Positions 25,478 through 37,657 of a stretch of 64,000 bases of DNA are shown here, piece after piece. Every line of letters begins with the position of its first letter. The first letter of the stretch is position 1. The translations under genes were made by a program, and so were the position numbers. Source of the stretch: Delphinapterus leucas (Eukaryota > Chordata > Mammalia > Artiodactyla > Monodontidae); the NCBI RefSeq assembly GCF_002288925.2, contig NW_022098094.1, positions 128,223 through 192,222 on the forward strand, read 5' to 3'. The notes under the pieces were generated by a model, which saw only the letters and a list, made by a program, of their open reading frames with translations, had not been told where the DNA came from and made no database searches.

Positions 25478-25845
25478 CTCCCTGTTACGTGCCCCCGAAT
25501 TCCCATGTTGAAGCCCTAACCCCTCCCCCAGCACCTCAGAACGTGACTATTTGGAAACAGGGTCTTTACGGAGGTGATTTGTTAAAATGAGGCCCAAAAT
25601 CTGGCTGGTGTCCCTATAAGAAAAGATTAGGACACAGGGAGAAGCCAGGAGTGCGTGTGCCCAGAGGGATGGCCACGTGAAGAGGGTGGCCGCCTACACA
25701 GCAAGGAGAGAGGCCTCCGAGGAGACCAGCTGTGCTGACACCTTGATCTCGGACTCCCAGACTCCAGACTGAGACAGTGACTGTCTGTTGTTTAAGCCCC
25801 CGTGTGGTGCTCTGGTATGGCAGCCGGAGTGGACTAAACCGGTCC
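25478..25845 (+). repeat. MLT1-type MaLR LTR relic
   Basis: Forward MLT1 wording: 'CCCATGTTGAAGCCCTAACC', 'GTGTCCCTATAAGAAAAGAT', 'TGACACCTTGATCTCGGACT', 'CTGTTGTTTAAGCC', then a GTATGGCAGCC end. It is ancient and diverged. Confidence 0.8.
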
Positions 25846-25889
25846 CCAGCATCTTCTCCAGCTGATTTGAATCCTCCTTGCGCTGGTTT

Positions 25890-26420
25890 CCCTCTGTATT
25901 AGTTTCCTGCGTGTGACAAATTACCACAAACTCAGTGGCTTCAAACAACATAGATGCATTCTCCGACGGTCCGGGAGGTCAGAAGTCTAGAACCAAGGTT
26001 TTGAGGGGCTGGTTCTTTCTGGAGGTGTCGAGGAGAATCCGTTTCCTTGGCTTTTTCTAGAGGCTGTGCAGTCCCTGGCTCGTGGCCCCTTCCTCACCTA
26101 CTCCACCATCCGTGAGCTCCTGCTGCTGACCTGACCCTCCTGCCTGCCCCTTGGAAGGAAAAGCTGGTGGTGTAGTTTCAGTCCAAACCCGAAGCAGGGG
26201 AGCTGCTGTCCAAGGGCAGGGAGGACAGAGGCCCATGTGCGATGACCCTGTGGTCACACTGGCTATAATCCAACCGCATAACCCAGGGATTCTCCCAGCT
26301 CAAGACTTTTAGTTTCGTCATATCTGCAAAGTCCCTTTTGCCTTGTGAGTCCCAGGTCCTGGGGATTAGCATGACATCTTTGGGGAGGTATGGTGTGGTT
26401 CAGCCCCACTCCCCTCTCCA
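25890..26420 (-). repeat. MaLR/MLT1-like LTR relic, antisense
   Basis: Reverse-orientation wording starting 'GTATTAGTTTCCTGCG' with 'ACAAATTACCACAAACTCAG', 'TGGCTTCAAACAACATAG' and, near the far end, 'TCTGCAAAGTCCCTTTTGCC'. It lies tail to tail with the preceding MLT1. Confidence 0.7.
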
Positions 26421-26739
26421 TTCCGGCTCCCTAACTCATGCCTCCTTACAAATCATCAGAGGCTGCTGGGGAAGCAAAAGATAGCAGGAGTCCCGGCCCG
26501 CCACCCAGCCACTGCTTCCACATCGTCCCCACTAGGCCTCCACAGTGGGGGGCCAGTGAGAAGAAAGGCCTCGTCCTGCTCTGCAAGTCCATCCACTGTG
26601 ACACAGAAATGCTGGGCTAAAAGCAGTGACTTAAAGTCAGGCTCTGGGCGCTGGGCATTGCCCTCTGAGTGCGGGTGCTCAGCCGGCAGGGGCTTTCACG
26701 GTGCCCGAGAGGCCCCGCAGGGGAGGGACGAGTGAGCTG

Positions 26740-26955
26740 GTTACCAGGTGGCTCTCTGGCCCCTTATTAGCGGTGGGAGCTTGGAGAAGTCACCAGAGCC
26801 CTAAGCCTCAGTGGCCTCATCTGGAAAATGGGGACAACGGTGCCTACCTTACTGGGTTGTCATGCAAATTAATTGGAAATTTCTTTTTTGCATGGAAAGA
26901 GCAGCAGAAAGCCGAGCACTTACTGAGGGTTCAGTGAATGCTGGTCATAATGAGG
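26740..26955 (+). repeat. MIR-type SINE relic
   Basis: Forward MIR landmarks: GGAGCTTGGAGAAGTCACC, then CCTCAGTGGCCTCATCTGGA, AAATGGGGACAACGGTGCC, and a 3' part GAGCACTTACTGAGGG. Confidence 0.8.
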
Positions 26956-29900
26956 ATATTCAGAAACTCTGCTCTTTTGTCTGTTCAGCCCTGCAGCATT
27001 CGGGGAGCTGACCAGGCCGTGCGGCTGCTGTGTGAGTGTGCATGTGTGTGTGAACATGTGTGCGTGTGTACAGGGATGGGCGCTATGAGGCCGCTGAATC
27101 TCCCAGTGCGGTCCTGATTTCCCGCAAGGGCCCCTCACAGACCTCTGCCCCAAATGTGGGCTCCTGACAGACCTTCCTTCCCTCCCCCTTAGTTCAGGCA
27201 CTCCACTCCGATGAGAGGATACTGCGTGAAACTGACTTCATCCCTCCACCCCCAGGCCCCTGTGTATCCTCCAGGTTGACCCAGCATTAGTCACCCTGCG
27301 TGACTGCTGAGCTGTGCACCGGCCGCGACGCACCCCACGTGCAGACAGAGGCTCCGCGCTCCTGGAAGGTGCCTGGGTGTTAGCGCCCCGTGGTGCACTG
27401 GGAGGGGTGTCTGTGTGTGATTGTGGGTGAGCGGCTGTGTGCGAGTGCACATAAGTGTGAATATATGACTGTGAGTGAGCGTAAGAGTGTGAGCGTGCAA
27501 CGGGCAGGCCGCGCGGGGCCAACCCCCCTCCGGCACCGAGTGGAAGCAGCCCCGCGGCGGGGGCGTGAGCAGAGTGCACCGGGCTCACAGCACCTGGAAT
27601 CTGAGCGTGAACCTGCTCTCCTCCCCAATGCTGGGGAACTGACCCCAGTCTCAAGTCACTGAGACGTGATTTTAGGCTCTGCTATCCCGCTGCCTCCGTG
27701 AGGCCCCGGTTCTGGGTTTGCGAAGGATGAGGGAGGCCAGGACTTTCTGGGGAGCGGACGGCGCCCATGAAGGAGCAAAGGCCACGGGGTGAGGCTCACC
27801 TGGTCCGTGTGGCCTCCAGCAAAGACAGGCCGCCCTGCGAGCTTCAGTTCCTGATGTGGAACCAGGCCGTGGTTCCCGCCTCCCTGGGCGCAGGAGAGGA
27901 TTCAGTGAGGGGATGTCGGTGGGTTCCCATCATACAAGAAAGGGCCCAGCGCCCTGCTTGCTCAGCACTCAGGTCCCTCGCCTGGCACAGCACCTGCAGC
28001 CCTGCTCTCCCCCACGCCCATCCCGTGCTCCCCTTCCCCTCCCCCTCTGCAATCTCTGCACGAGGAGGCCGGGAGAAAGTCCTGCCAAAAAGCTCCCTCA
28101 CCAGGGCGGAGGCGGCCCGGCCAGGTTCCTGTTTGCCTGAACCAAAGCCGCAAGCCCTTCAAAGGAACCTAGCAAACCCGGATGGAACGGCTTGTTTTTT
28201 CCCACACAGAAGGAGAAGGAGACAGAAAAGTGTGCGAAGCCAGGCTCCACTAAGTTCACAAAAGGCTTTTTGTTCCAGCTGAGACGGGTGAAAAAAATCA
28301 CAGAATTGGGAGAGGGTGTGTGCTTGTTTCTCTGCTTTTAGTGTTTAGGTAAAACCACCTGGCTTCCCTCCCCATCTCCCACCCCGAGTCCTCTACCAAT
28401 TAACCCTCTTCGTCTGTGCGTAGAGAACTCTAGAGCCACCCAGCCAGCAGGGATTTCTGAGGTCTTTAGTCCAGCTGAATTTTAATTTTCCAAACAATGA
28501 TACGTGATACTTATTAAATTATATAGCTCTGCAGTACTTGTGCATGTTTTGTATTGTTGGGAGTGATGCAACTGAGGCTCCTGCCTAAGGTTAACCAGCT
28601 GGTCCCTGGCTGAGCTGGGGCTGGAAGCAGGTCACTTGGGACTCAGCTCGGGCTTAGCCTGGGATCCTCCACTGTCATTTCTGAACTGATGTGGACAGTC
28701 TGCTTGTTCCCGACCCTTTTGTCTACAGTAAAGAGAGATCTATATTAAGGTTTGTTTGTTCCCATGAAGTCATAAACCCCTCTAGGCAGGTCACTGTATG
28801 CCCGGCACCCCTGAAGCTGTGCAGCGCACAACCTGTGAGAGGGAACAGGGCGGGCCTGCTTCCAGGGTTAATCCAATAGTGTCAAGTCATCCCTCTGGCA
28901 TGCGTGGAACAATGCCCTTGGGGGGAAATTATGCCTTTGCTCCTGAGACTGGGGCTCCTAATGCACATAATCTAGTATAACTGGGCCCAGCCGTGTGGAA
29001 AGAAACGAGGAAGTAAGGGCTTCTCAGTCCCAGACACCCTGGCTGGGGAGGCCCTTGTGCTCTTAGCCAGGCTGGGCTTAGGGGGAGGTGGGTGTGTGGA
29101 CAGGGGAACCATCCTTAGGGGGCAGACAGGAGAGTGTTTCTGGGGGGCTCTGATGGGGCAGAGCTCTCAGGCCCAAGGCAGCTAGAGAAGGAAGAATTCA
29201 GTAGTTTCTGTCTTGACTCAGAGGCAACCCTGTGAGTTTATGAGCTCTCCTCCCTCTCCATTATAAGCTCCATTTCTTCATCTGTTAAAATGAACAGAGC
29301 TCTCCTCGGGCTCATGTGCAGGCCCACTGTCTACTGGGCCACAGAGGAAGGCCCTGGCCTTGTGGGAAGAGTCTCAGAAAGGCAACCTTGCCATGGCCAC
29401 AGGACCGAGGGCAGAGTAAGGACTAATGGTGAGAATTTCTGGAGGGCACATTTTATCCCAATGGTGGGAAGAAGTTTCTATCAATAATAAGAAAACCCTA
29501 CAATCGAGGTACGGACTCCCTGGCAGCTCGGCCCTTTCTGTCCCTCACTAACTGAGCTACTGCTGAGATGTGTGTGTGTGTGTATAGCTTAATGACACAT
29601 CAAAAGTGTGCTGTGCAATCACATTCACGGTAAAAAAAAAAAAAAGGAAGCTTTTTTTGTCCTCAGGCTCTGTTAAAGTAGATATATCTTGAGCCAACCA
29701 AACACTGACCCCTGACTACCAAGTTCCACCCCAAAATCAAGGCTCAGTGGACAACCCAGTTAAGCAGCGCTTCTCAAAAAGTGATCCCTTGGCCAGACTC
29801 ACTCGTGTCTGGGTATGTCCACATTGGAAAAGCATTCCTACACCGAGTTGCTACGTTGATCTGCCGACATTGAGTGGGGTAGGCAGACGAGCGTTAACTT

Positions 29901-30239
29901 CCTTTTGCAAAAGAGGAAATAAATACCTTGCCGGAGGTTGCATGGCCAGCAAGCAGCAGGCCTGGGAGAGGAAGGCGGGTCTTCTGGTTCCTTCTACTAA
30001 GCCTTGTCCCGGAAAGGGGTGGGCTGCCTCGGCAGTTGTTGCAGCTCCAAGCAGATAACTGTGGGACCAATCCTGGAAGAACCTCTGGAGCCCAGATTTG
30101 TACTGTCGAAGTGTCCTCCTGCTGTGGTCGGGGCAGGATTTTTGGGAGCATGATTTGGCACTGTGCATCAGAAACTTTAAAGGTGCTATGATTTGACCAG
30201 TTATTTTCATGGCTAAGAATGTACCTTAAAGCAATAATC
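26956..30239. other. Intergenic block with TG-rich stretches
   Basis: No supported gene. Imperfect (GT)-rich sequence lies at 27030-27070 and 27400-27500. 27240-28150 is GC-rich with several overlapping open frames on both strands, typical of non-coding CpG-containing DNA. A 13-A run sits near 29635. Nothing else was recognised. Confidence 0.45.
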
Positions 30240-30845
30240 AGAAATGGACACTAGGTTAAAAAGTTAGACATAGGATTACCATATGACACAGCAATTCCCC
30301 TCCTAGGAAATAAAAACATACGTCCATAAAAAAAATGTTATATGGGAATGTTTATGGCAGCACTGTTTATATTTGCCACTCAAATGAAAACAAGCCAATG
30401 TTCGTCAGCTGTTGAGTGGATAAAATGTGACATATTCATACAAGGGAATATTATTCAGCAATAAAGGGAATGAAGCCCTGACACTGCCCACAACACGGAT
30501 GACCCTTGAAAACATTAAATGAAAGAAGCCTCTCACAAAAGACCATATACTGTACGATTCCATCTATATGAAATGTCCAGAACTTGTCTCTATAGGGAAA
30601 TTGATAGAGACAGAAAGTAGATTAGTGGTTGATTAGGGCTGGGGCAGGTGAGCGGGGAGGAACAGAGATTGGCTGCTATGGGTATAGGGCTTATTTTAGG
30701 GGGAACAAAAACATTCTAAAATTAGATTGTGGTGATGGTTGTACAACACTGAAAATACTAAAAAACATTAAACTGTACACTCTAAACAGGTGACTTGTAT
30801 GGTATGTTATTTGTATCTCATTAGAGCCGTTTTTACAAAAATGGA
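30240..30845 (+). mobile_element. L1M-type LINE 3' fragment
   Basis: Sense-strand L1 3' end wording: 'TATGACACAGCAATTCCCCT', 'ATATTCATACAAGGGAATAT', a degraded 'GAAATGTCCAGAAC' region, and the terminal 'TAAACTGTACACTCTAAACA'. It is old and diverged, with frames destroyed. Confidence 0.8.
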
Positions 30846-31069
30846 CACCAGGATGCTGTCCTCAGCATTTTAAAATAATAGCAAAATATTTAAAAATAAT
30901 CCAGATCCCTAGGAAAAAGAAATAGTTAACAAAGTACAGTATATCCATAGATGAGATATGAGCAGTCAACAAACATAAGACTACTTTAGACCAAGAGAAA
31001 ATGCTCATGATATATTATAAGAAATAAAATATAAAACATATGTAAAGCATGATCCCAGGTTTCTCTAAT
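30846..31069. repeat. AT-rich LINE-like remnant
   Basis: Contains GAGAAAATGCTCATGATATA and GCATGATCCCAGG, wording typical of old L1 3' UTRs. A related copy lies at 33690-33764. Confidence 0.45.
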
Positions 31070-31688
31070 TTAAAATAATTAAATGTTTTATTTTGAGATA
31101 ATTGTAGGTTCACACTCAGCTTTAAGAAATAATACAGAGAGGTCCTGTGTACCCTTCACCAATTTTCCCCAATGGTAATGTTTTGCAAAACTATAAATAG
31201 TACAACACCACAACGGATACTGATATTAATACATAAGGCACAGAACGTTCCCATCACTGCTAGGATCCCTCAGGATGCCCTCTAAGGGCTATGCCCGCTT
31301 TCTGTCCCCATTCCCATCTTAACTCCTGGCAATCACTAATCTGTTCTCCATATCTATAATTTTGTCATTTCAAAAATGTTATATAAATGGAATCGGACAG
31401 TATACAACCTTTAGGGATTCAATTTTTTTCACTCAGCATAATTCTCTGGAGATTCATCTAGGTTGTTACATGTATCAATCATTCATTCCTTTTTAGTGCC
31501 ACGTAATAGCCCATGGTGTGAATGGACCACATTCACCCAGTGAAGGACATCAGGCTGTTTACAGTATTAGAGCATAACAAAGCTACTATAAACATTTGTG
31601 TACTTAAAATTTAAATATAAGTTTTTATTTCTCTGGGATAATGCCCAAGTGTGCAACTACTTGGGTTGTATGGTAGTTGCATGTTTAG

Positions 31689-31918
31689 GTTTTCAGTTTT
31701 TTTTTATTTTTTGCGGTACGCGGGCCTCTCACTGTTGTGGCCTCTCCCATTGCGGAGCACAGGCTCCGGACGCGCAGGCTCAGCAGCCATGGCTCACGGG
31801 CCCAGCCGCTCCGCAGCATGCGGGATCTTCCCAGACCGGGGCACGAACCCGTGTCCCCTGCATCGGCAGGCGGACTCTCAACCACTGCGCCACCAGGGAA
31901 GCCCGGTTTTTAGTTTTT
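31689..31918 (-). mobile_element. Young cetacean-type CHR SINE nested in L1
   Basis: The SINE body lies at about 31703-31904, antisense, with head at right (reverse complement of 'GGGCTTCCCTGGTGGCGCAG') and a T-rich left end. It looks like a near-consensus whale/dolphin copy and is less diverged than the others here. It is flanked by a short duplication: GGTTTTCAGTTTTT at 31689-31702 and GGTTTTTAGTTTTT at 31905-31918. Confidence 0.9.
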
Positions 31919-32804
31919 TTCTTAAGAAACTGCCAACCTGTTCTCCAGAGTGGCTGTACCATTTTACATCCCTGCCTACAATGCATATATGATCTAGTTT
32001 CTCTGCATCATTGCCAATGTGGTGTTGTCACTCTTTTTTATTTCAATCATGAAGATACATAATGATGTCTCATTGTGGTTTTAATTTGCATTTCCCTAAT
32101 AAATAATATGAAGCATCTTTTCATGTGCTTATTTGCCACCTGTGCATCCTCTTTGATGAAATGTCTCCTCATGTTTTTTGCCCGTTATTTGCTGATTGGA
32201 TTTTATTTACTGTTGACTTTTGAGGGTTCTTTACAAATTCTAGATACTCGTCCTCTGTCAAATATGTGGTTTGCAAATATTTTCTCCCAGTCTGGAGTGG
32301 ACATTCCTGACCTTAGGGAAAAGCACTCAGTCTTTCACTGTTAGGTATGATGTTAGCTGTAGGCTTTTGTAGATGCTGTTTATCAAGTTGAAGAAGTTCT
32401 TCTCTACTCCTTTTTTTCTGATAGTTTTAAAATTATAAATGAGTGTTGAATTTTGTCAATTTTCTTTCTGTATCAATTAATATGATCATGTGAATTTTCT
32501 TCTTTTGCCTATTAATATGGTGAATTACACCAATGAATTTTTTTAAAAAATTAATTTAATTAATTAATTTTTTTATATGCACCAATGGATTTTGAACATT
32601 GAACCAGTCTTGTATTTCTGGAATAAACCCCACTTGGTAACAGTGTATAATTCTTTTTATATATTGTTGAATTCTATTTGCTACTATTTTAAAATGGATT
32701 TTGCATCTGTAGTCATTGAGGATATTGGTCTATAGTTTCCTCATTTTTTGTACACTGCTTTTGGTGTTAGGGTAATGTTGGTTCCATAAAATGAATTGGG
32801 AAAT

Positions 32805-32888
32805 GTTCCTTCTCTTCTCTGTAAGAGATTGTATAGATCTTGTATAGTTCCTTCTCTTCTCTGTAAGAGATTGTATAGATCTGGAGAT
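32805..32888. repeat. 42-bp tandem duplication inside the L1
   Basis: Two copies with period 42 (32805-32846 and 32847-32888). The first 36 bases are identical, beginning GTTCCTTCTCTTCTCTGTAA. L1 normally has a single copy of this ORF2 block, so this is a local duplication. Confidence 0.9.
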
Positions 32889-33689
32889 TTATTTTGGGGG
32901 GAGTTTCAAAATTACAAATTCAATTTCTTTGATAGTTACAGGGCTATTCAAATTATCTATTTCATTTTGGGTAAGTTGTTATAGTTTGTGTTTTTCAAGG
33001 AATTGGTCCATTTCGTCCAGTTGTCAAATTTATGTGGGAGAATTGTTTGTAGCATTCCATCAATATCTTGTTGATGTCTCTAGGGTCTGTGGTGGTATTT
33101 TATTTTATTTTGTTCCTATTTGTAATTTGTGTCTTCTCTTTTTATCTTTGTTAGTCTTGCTAGAGGTTTGTCAATTTTATTGATCTTACCAAAAAACTAG
33201 CCCTTTGTTTTGTTGATTTTCTCTATTTTTCTGTTTTTAATTTAATTGATTTTGGCTTTTCTCTTTGTTATTTCCTTATTTCTGCTTTCCTTGGATTTAT
33301 GTTGCTCTTCTCTTTCTAGGTTCTTGAGGTGGGAGCTTAGGTTATTAATTTGAGGTTTTTCCTCTTTTCTAATATATTCATTTAGTCCTATAAATTTTCC
33401 TTGCAGTGCTGCTTTAGCAGTGTCCCACAAGTTTCAAAGTATTGTGTTTTCATTTTCATCCAGTTCAATGCATTTCTTTAAAATTGACTTTGAGACTTCC
33501 TCTTTGACCCATGGATTGTTTAGATGTGTATTTAGTGATTTGAGGTTTTCCTATTATCTTTTTGTTATTGATTTCTTTTTGTTATTTGATTCCATATGGT
33601 TGGATAACATATTCTGTTAAGATTTTTCTGAATATGTTGAGATTTGTCTTCTGGCACAGAATATGATCTATCTTGGTATCTATATCTTG

Positions 33690-33890
33690 AAAGAAAATGC
33701 TCATGGATGTACTGTTACATAAAAAATATAAATTAGAAAATGTATGCACAGTGTGATCCCAGTTTTATTTTTTAAATATACACATATCTACATGAGAAAA
33801 ATCCTGGAAGGCTATACACCAAATGTTGACTGCTCTTTATTTTCTTCCTTATGTTTTTCTGAATTAAAGTTTAAAAAAATCTCGCTTTTA
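33690..33890. repeat. AT-rich LINE-like remnant
   Basis: Contains AAGAAAATGCTCATGGATGT and GTGTGATCCCAG, similar to 30995-31060, and then an A/T-rich run. It is probably a second piece of the element that surrounds the antisense L1. Confidence 0.45.
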
Positions 33891-36800
33891 TGATCAGAAA
33901 CTTATTATTTTTTTTTAATAAAAAGAGCAGTGGCTTATGTGTAGGATATAGGTTCAAAAAACTGGGCTATCATTTACTTAACACAGCAATCCAGCCATCT
34001 CAGTTATTCTTACTGAGCTTCATTTTCAGCATCTATAAAATGGGAATAATAATATCCAAGTTGTATTAAATAAGCCAGAGCCAGCATTTGTTAAAGCCCT
34101 TGGCAAATGCTAAGAACTGTGTACATGTTACAGTGATGTTCTCCTCATGAGGGAGCTGGGCTTTTTAATCTCTTGGGTCACTACAATGATTTGCTTTTAA
34201 GCGTCCATGATTCTCTCACTGAAGAGCAAATAGAAGGACAATGGCATTAAAAGGCGTTTGAAGTGTGCTGTGCCCATGGGTAAGGTTCTGCAAAAACTGC
34301 TCTTCTTCAGGTATTTCTGGAAGCCTTTGCATATAATTGGGATTATTAGGTAACTAATTTGGATTTTTTTGGAAAGTTCCAATTTGTTCTTTTAGTGTAA
34401 GAGTACTTACCGCACCATGTAATTTCATTTCCGGTGAGGAAAATATGGATATTAAATCCAAAGATTCACCCGAAAGGGGAAGACAAATCCCCGGATGTCT
34501 GCCATACACCTTCCTCCGGGCTCTTCCCCTCCCTTCTAGGTCCGTAATCCCCAAAGCAGGTGGTTGTAATCAAGAAGTTCCCAAGAATCAGGATATCAGT
34601 TGGATTTTATAACCCAATTTCCTAGTGGCCGGAAGGGAGTGGAACCTGCAGGTGTGTCAGGGAGGGACCGAGAGCTCTGGGGGTGAATGGGTTCCCTCCA
34701 CTATCACTTAATTTAAAGGTCCTTCTCCTCGCCTCTCTGTGACTCCCAATCCCCCCCCCCCCCCACACACACTGAGCTGGCTCCCAGGGGACCTGCTGCC
34801 CTGTCTCTCACTGTCTCCTTGGGAACCTCCAGTCCTGAGGCTCAGGCTGGGTTCTCCCCTCCCTGACCTGCACCCGTATGGCCAACATTGTACATTTTAT
34901 TACTTAGATGACTATTTATAGGTGATAGTTTCGTGTCCATAGACCCTGGACTGTACATTTCTTGAGGACAGGGACTTTGTTTTGCTCTTTATGGCTCATA
35001 GAGGGTGTTCTAGTAGAACCTGTTAGTGGAGTGATGAACATGTAGGTATAGGTTTCCGTAGAAAGTCAGACAAAAACAGAATTAGAGGGAATTAGAGAAA
35101 AAACAGAGTTAAGAGGGATTTCCAACTAACTGACATGTTCTTCTCCATCATGTCTGAGACAGAGGACATCCCAAGAAACCCCTCCCTCTAGGGCAGTGCC
35201 TGCAAACACAGGGGCGAGGGGCCCCAGACCAGCTCCTGCTGTTCCTGGCCTTGCTCCCCTCCTGCAGCCTGAAGGGAAAGGCTGCTCAGGGCTTTCAGTC
35301 CACAGGAAGGAAAAACAGACTGCAATAAGGCTGTGTCCCGAGAGCAAGTTCTTAAACAACTACTGAATAGAGGGGAAAAATATGTCAGGATGAAGTGGAG
35401 GTTGGTTGTATTTGGAAAGAAGTGGAAGCTCCAGGGAAAGATGGGGGCGGGCAGGAGAGTCCAGAGTGGGATGTGAAGACCAGAGACATAAGTAATTGAG
35501 GGAAAGCTTAGAGTAAAAGGAAGGAGGGATGGAGGGGGCAGATCTTAAAGTAGAGAGATGCTGGTGACAGCAGGGGAGAGGAGGAGAGAGAAAGAGACGG
35601 AGGAGAGAAGACGGGGCAATACAGGTCTAAACGAGGGAAGAATGGAAAGAAAACGATGAGAAGGCTTCGAAAGAGAGTTAAACACATCGAGAATCAGAAA
35701 CAGAAAACCGACAGCACTAGAGGTCTGGCAGAGAGAAGCCCACACATCACGGGATGGGGGGGCATGGAGGGAGAGAGGAAGTTAGATCTAAAAACAGGGC
35801 ACAGGATTGGCATCACCACATCTTTTCTTGGCATTTAGGAAGAGCCTGATTTAAATGTTTGCGACTCTTGGACACAGACCCGAGGTGACCTGCGGGGCCG
35901 AGAATCTCGACCACCGAGATGACGTCTCGGAACATGTAGACCTTCCCCCAGACCTGCACTGACCTTGGGGAAAAGTAGACTCAAGCTTCTGCTTCCGGAC
36001 CCTCGTAGGGCGACTCCCTCCACAGCCCGGGAGTGTCCCTGCAAGGTGCTCCCGTGGTGTGTTTGCAGACAATTTGTAGGTGCGGTCGGTCACGGCTGCC
36101 CTCAATTTCCTCCCTGATTTAGGCAGGCTGCAGTGACTCCGTGTACAGTCACGTTACCCACACACATTCTGGTAGAGAAACGGCCTCCGGGATGCTTCTC
36201 CCACCACCGCTCTGTGGTCTCAGTGCCACATGAAGACATCCGATGATTCCAGGGCACAGGAGGACGGGGTGGTGAAGAGAAATGAGACTCGACATTTATG
36301 GAGCTTGAGGCTGGGCTGGGGAAAAATCTTGCAACCATCAGATGTAACACAGTAAGGGATGGACTTGGTTCCTCTCAAAGCCTAATCAACACTGAGGTTT
36401 TCATGTGTTGGGAATACACACGATGATGTAGCTTGGGCAGTTGTGATGCACCCCACATCTCTTGGGTGACTCGGGATATCCGGTCCTGGAGATGTTTCAG
36501 TTCTGCAGCCCACCTGTTGGTGCTTTCACTGAACAGTAGCTACCTGAAGGCAGGTGTTTCTCATCTCCAGTAAACAGCCTAGTGCCTGGCAGGGAGCAGA
36601 CAGTCAACAGATAATTGTAAGATTTATAAATGAATGAATGAAACTCACGTTGGAATCAGTATCTGATAGTTCCTTCTCCAAGCACCATGAATGGAGCTTT
36701 GTCCGCACAACAGTAGAGACCAGTCCTGATGAAGATGCCATCCCAGATGAAGGAAATGCCCTTTTCCTCACCTACCACCTCCCTTCCAGCAGGTCGACGA

Positions 36801-37521
36801 AGGTTAGAATTGAGAATGTTGGTGGGGCCGGATTCCAGCATCCAATTTCCTACGCCTTGTTGAAGTCCCCATGTTCTAGGTTAAAGAAATCTTGTTTTTA
36901 GCCAGTTCTTTGGAGTTTCCTGACGTCCCTGCATTTTTTTTAAACAGAGCGCTTGCCTGTTGCAAAACCTCTTTGCCTGTTTTTGTTCCCTTTCAGTGGA
37001 AACCTCTCTTTGGCGCCAGAACTAAGTTTCCTCACAGGTTTTGGGTTACAAAGAGTCCTCCTCCAGTCCCGGAGCGTCTCCGCTGGGAACACTGTATTAT
37101 TTTTTGAAATTGTGACTGTGCAGAATCTGAGACTTAGATGAGGCCACAAAGCCTCCGGATCCAAGAACTGAAAATTTACTTTCAAAATTACGTAGAGGAC
37201 TTTGGACCCAGATTTTTGTTTGGAGAGCCTGGTTCTTGGAAATGCAGCTGGTATCTCTTGGGATATCTTAAAAAAGCTTTCATGCATAACTTCAGGCGTT
37301 TACTTACCAACCACCTATGCACAGCCTGCGAAAGGGGCTTCGTGGAATACACAGACTCCCCCCATGTAGCTGATGCTCCTGCACAGGTCAATTTTCTCAT
37401 TTGGTGTTCTCTGTAGGCCTCTCAAGGTCTGTGCTATTGTGAAACTCTTTTTCACCCCTGATCAAAATCTTCCCTGTGGATGTTTAAGACCATTTCCTGT
37501 GGCTCAGTTCTTCCTGGAAAG
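33891..37521. other. Intergenic block
   Basis: No supported gene. A MIR-like antisense trace lies near 34000-34130. A 14-C run lies at 34751-34764. 35390-35800 is purine-rich. A short L2/MIR-like end lies near 36560-36640 ('AGTGCCTGGCAGGGAGCAGA'). A pyrimidine tract plus CAG near 37000 could resemble a splice acceptor but has no other support. Confidence 0.45.
34751..34764. repeat. Poly-C run (14) followed by short (AC)n
   Basis: Homopolymer tract, prone to sequencing and length error. Confidence 0.9.
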
Positions 37522-37657
37522 GAAGACTATCTTTTTTTTGGCCATGCTGCATGGCTTGTGGGATATTACTTCCCCTACCAGAGATCAAACCCAGGCCTGC
37601 AGTGGAAGTGCAGAGTCCTAACCACTGGACCACCAGGGAATTCCCAGAAGACCATCT
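37522..37657 (-). mobile_element. CHR-type SINE, short copy, antisense
   Basis: The body lies at about 37533-37646: reverse complement of 'GGGAATTCCCTGGTGGTCCA' at the right end, T-run at the left. A duplicated target GAAGACTATCT (37522-37532) and GAAGACCATCT (37647-37657) flanks it, with one mismatch. Confidence 0.88.

Larger units (their letters stand above)
31070..33689 (-). mobile_element. L1M-type LINE 3' half, antisense, hosting a young SINE
   Basis: The reverse complement shows L1 ORF2 C-terminal plus 3' UTR. The 3' UTR lies at 31070-31380 ('ACAGAGAGGTCCTGTGTACC' on the plus strand). ORF2 remnants continue to about 33690, with 'TTGCAGTGCTGCTTTAGCAG' and 'TCTTCTGGCACAGAATATGA' on the plus strand as the antisense of coding blocks. 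The frames carry many stops, so no protein can be made. It is interrupted by the SINE at 31689-31918 and by a 42-bp local duplication. Confidence 0.87.
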
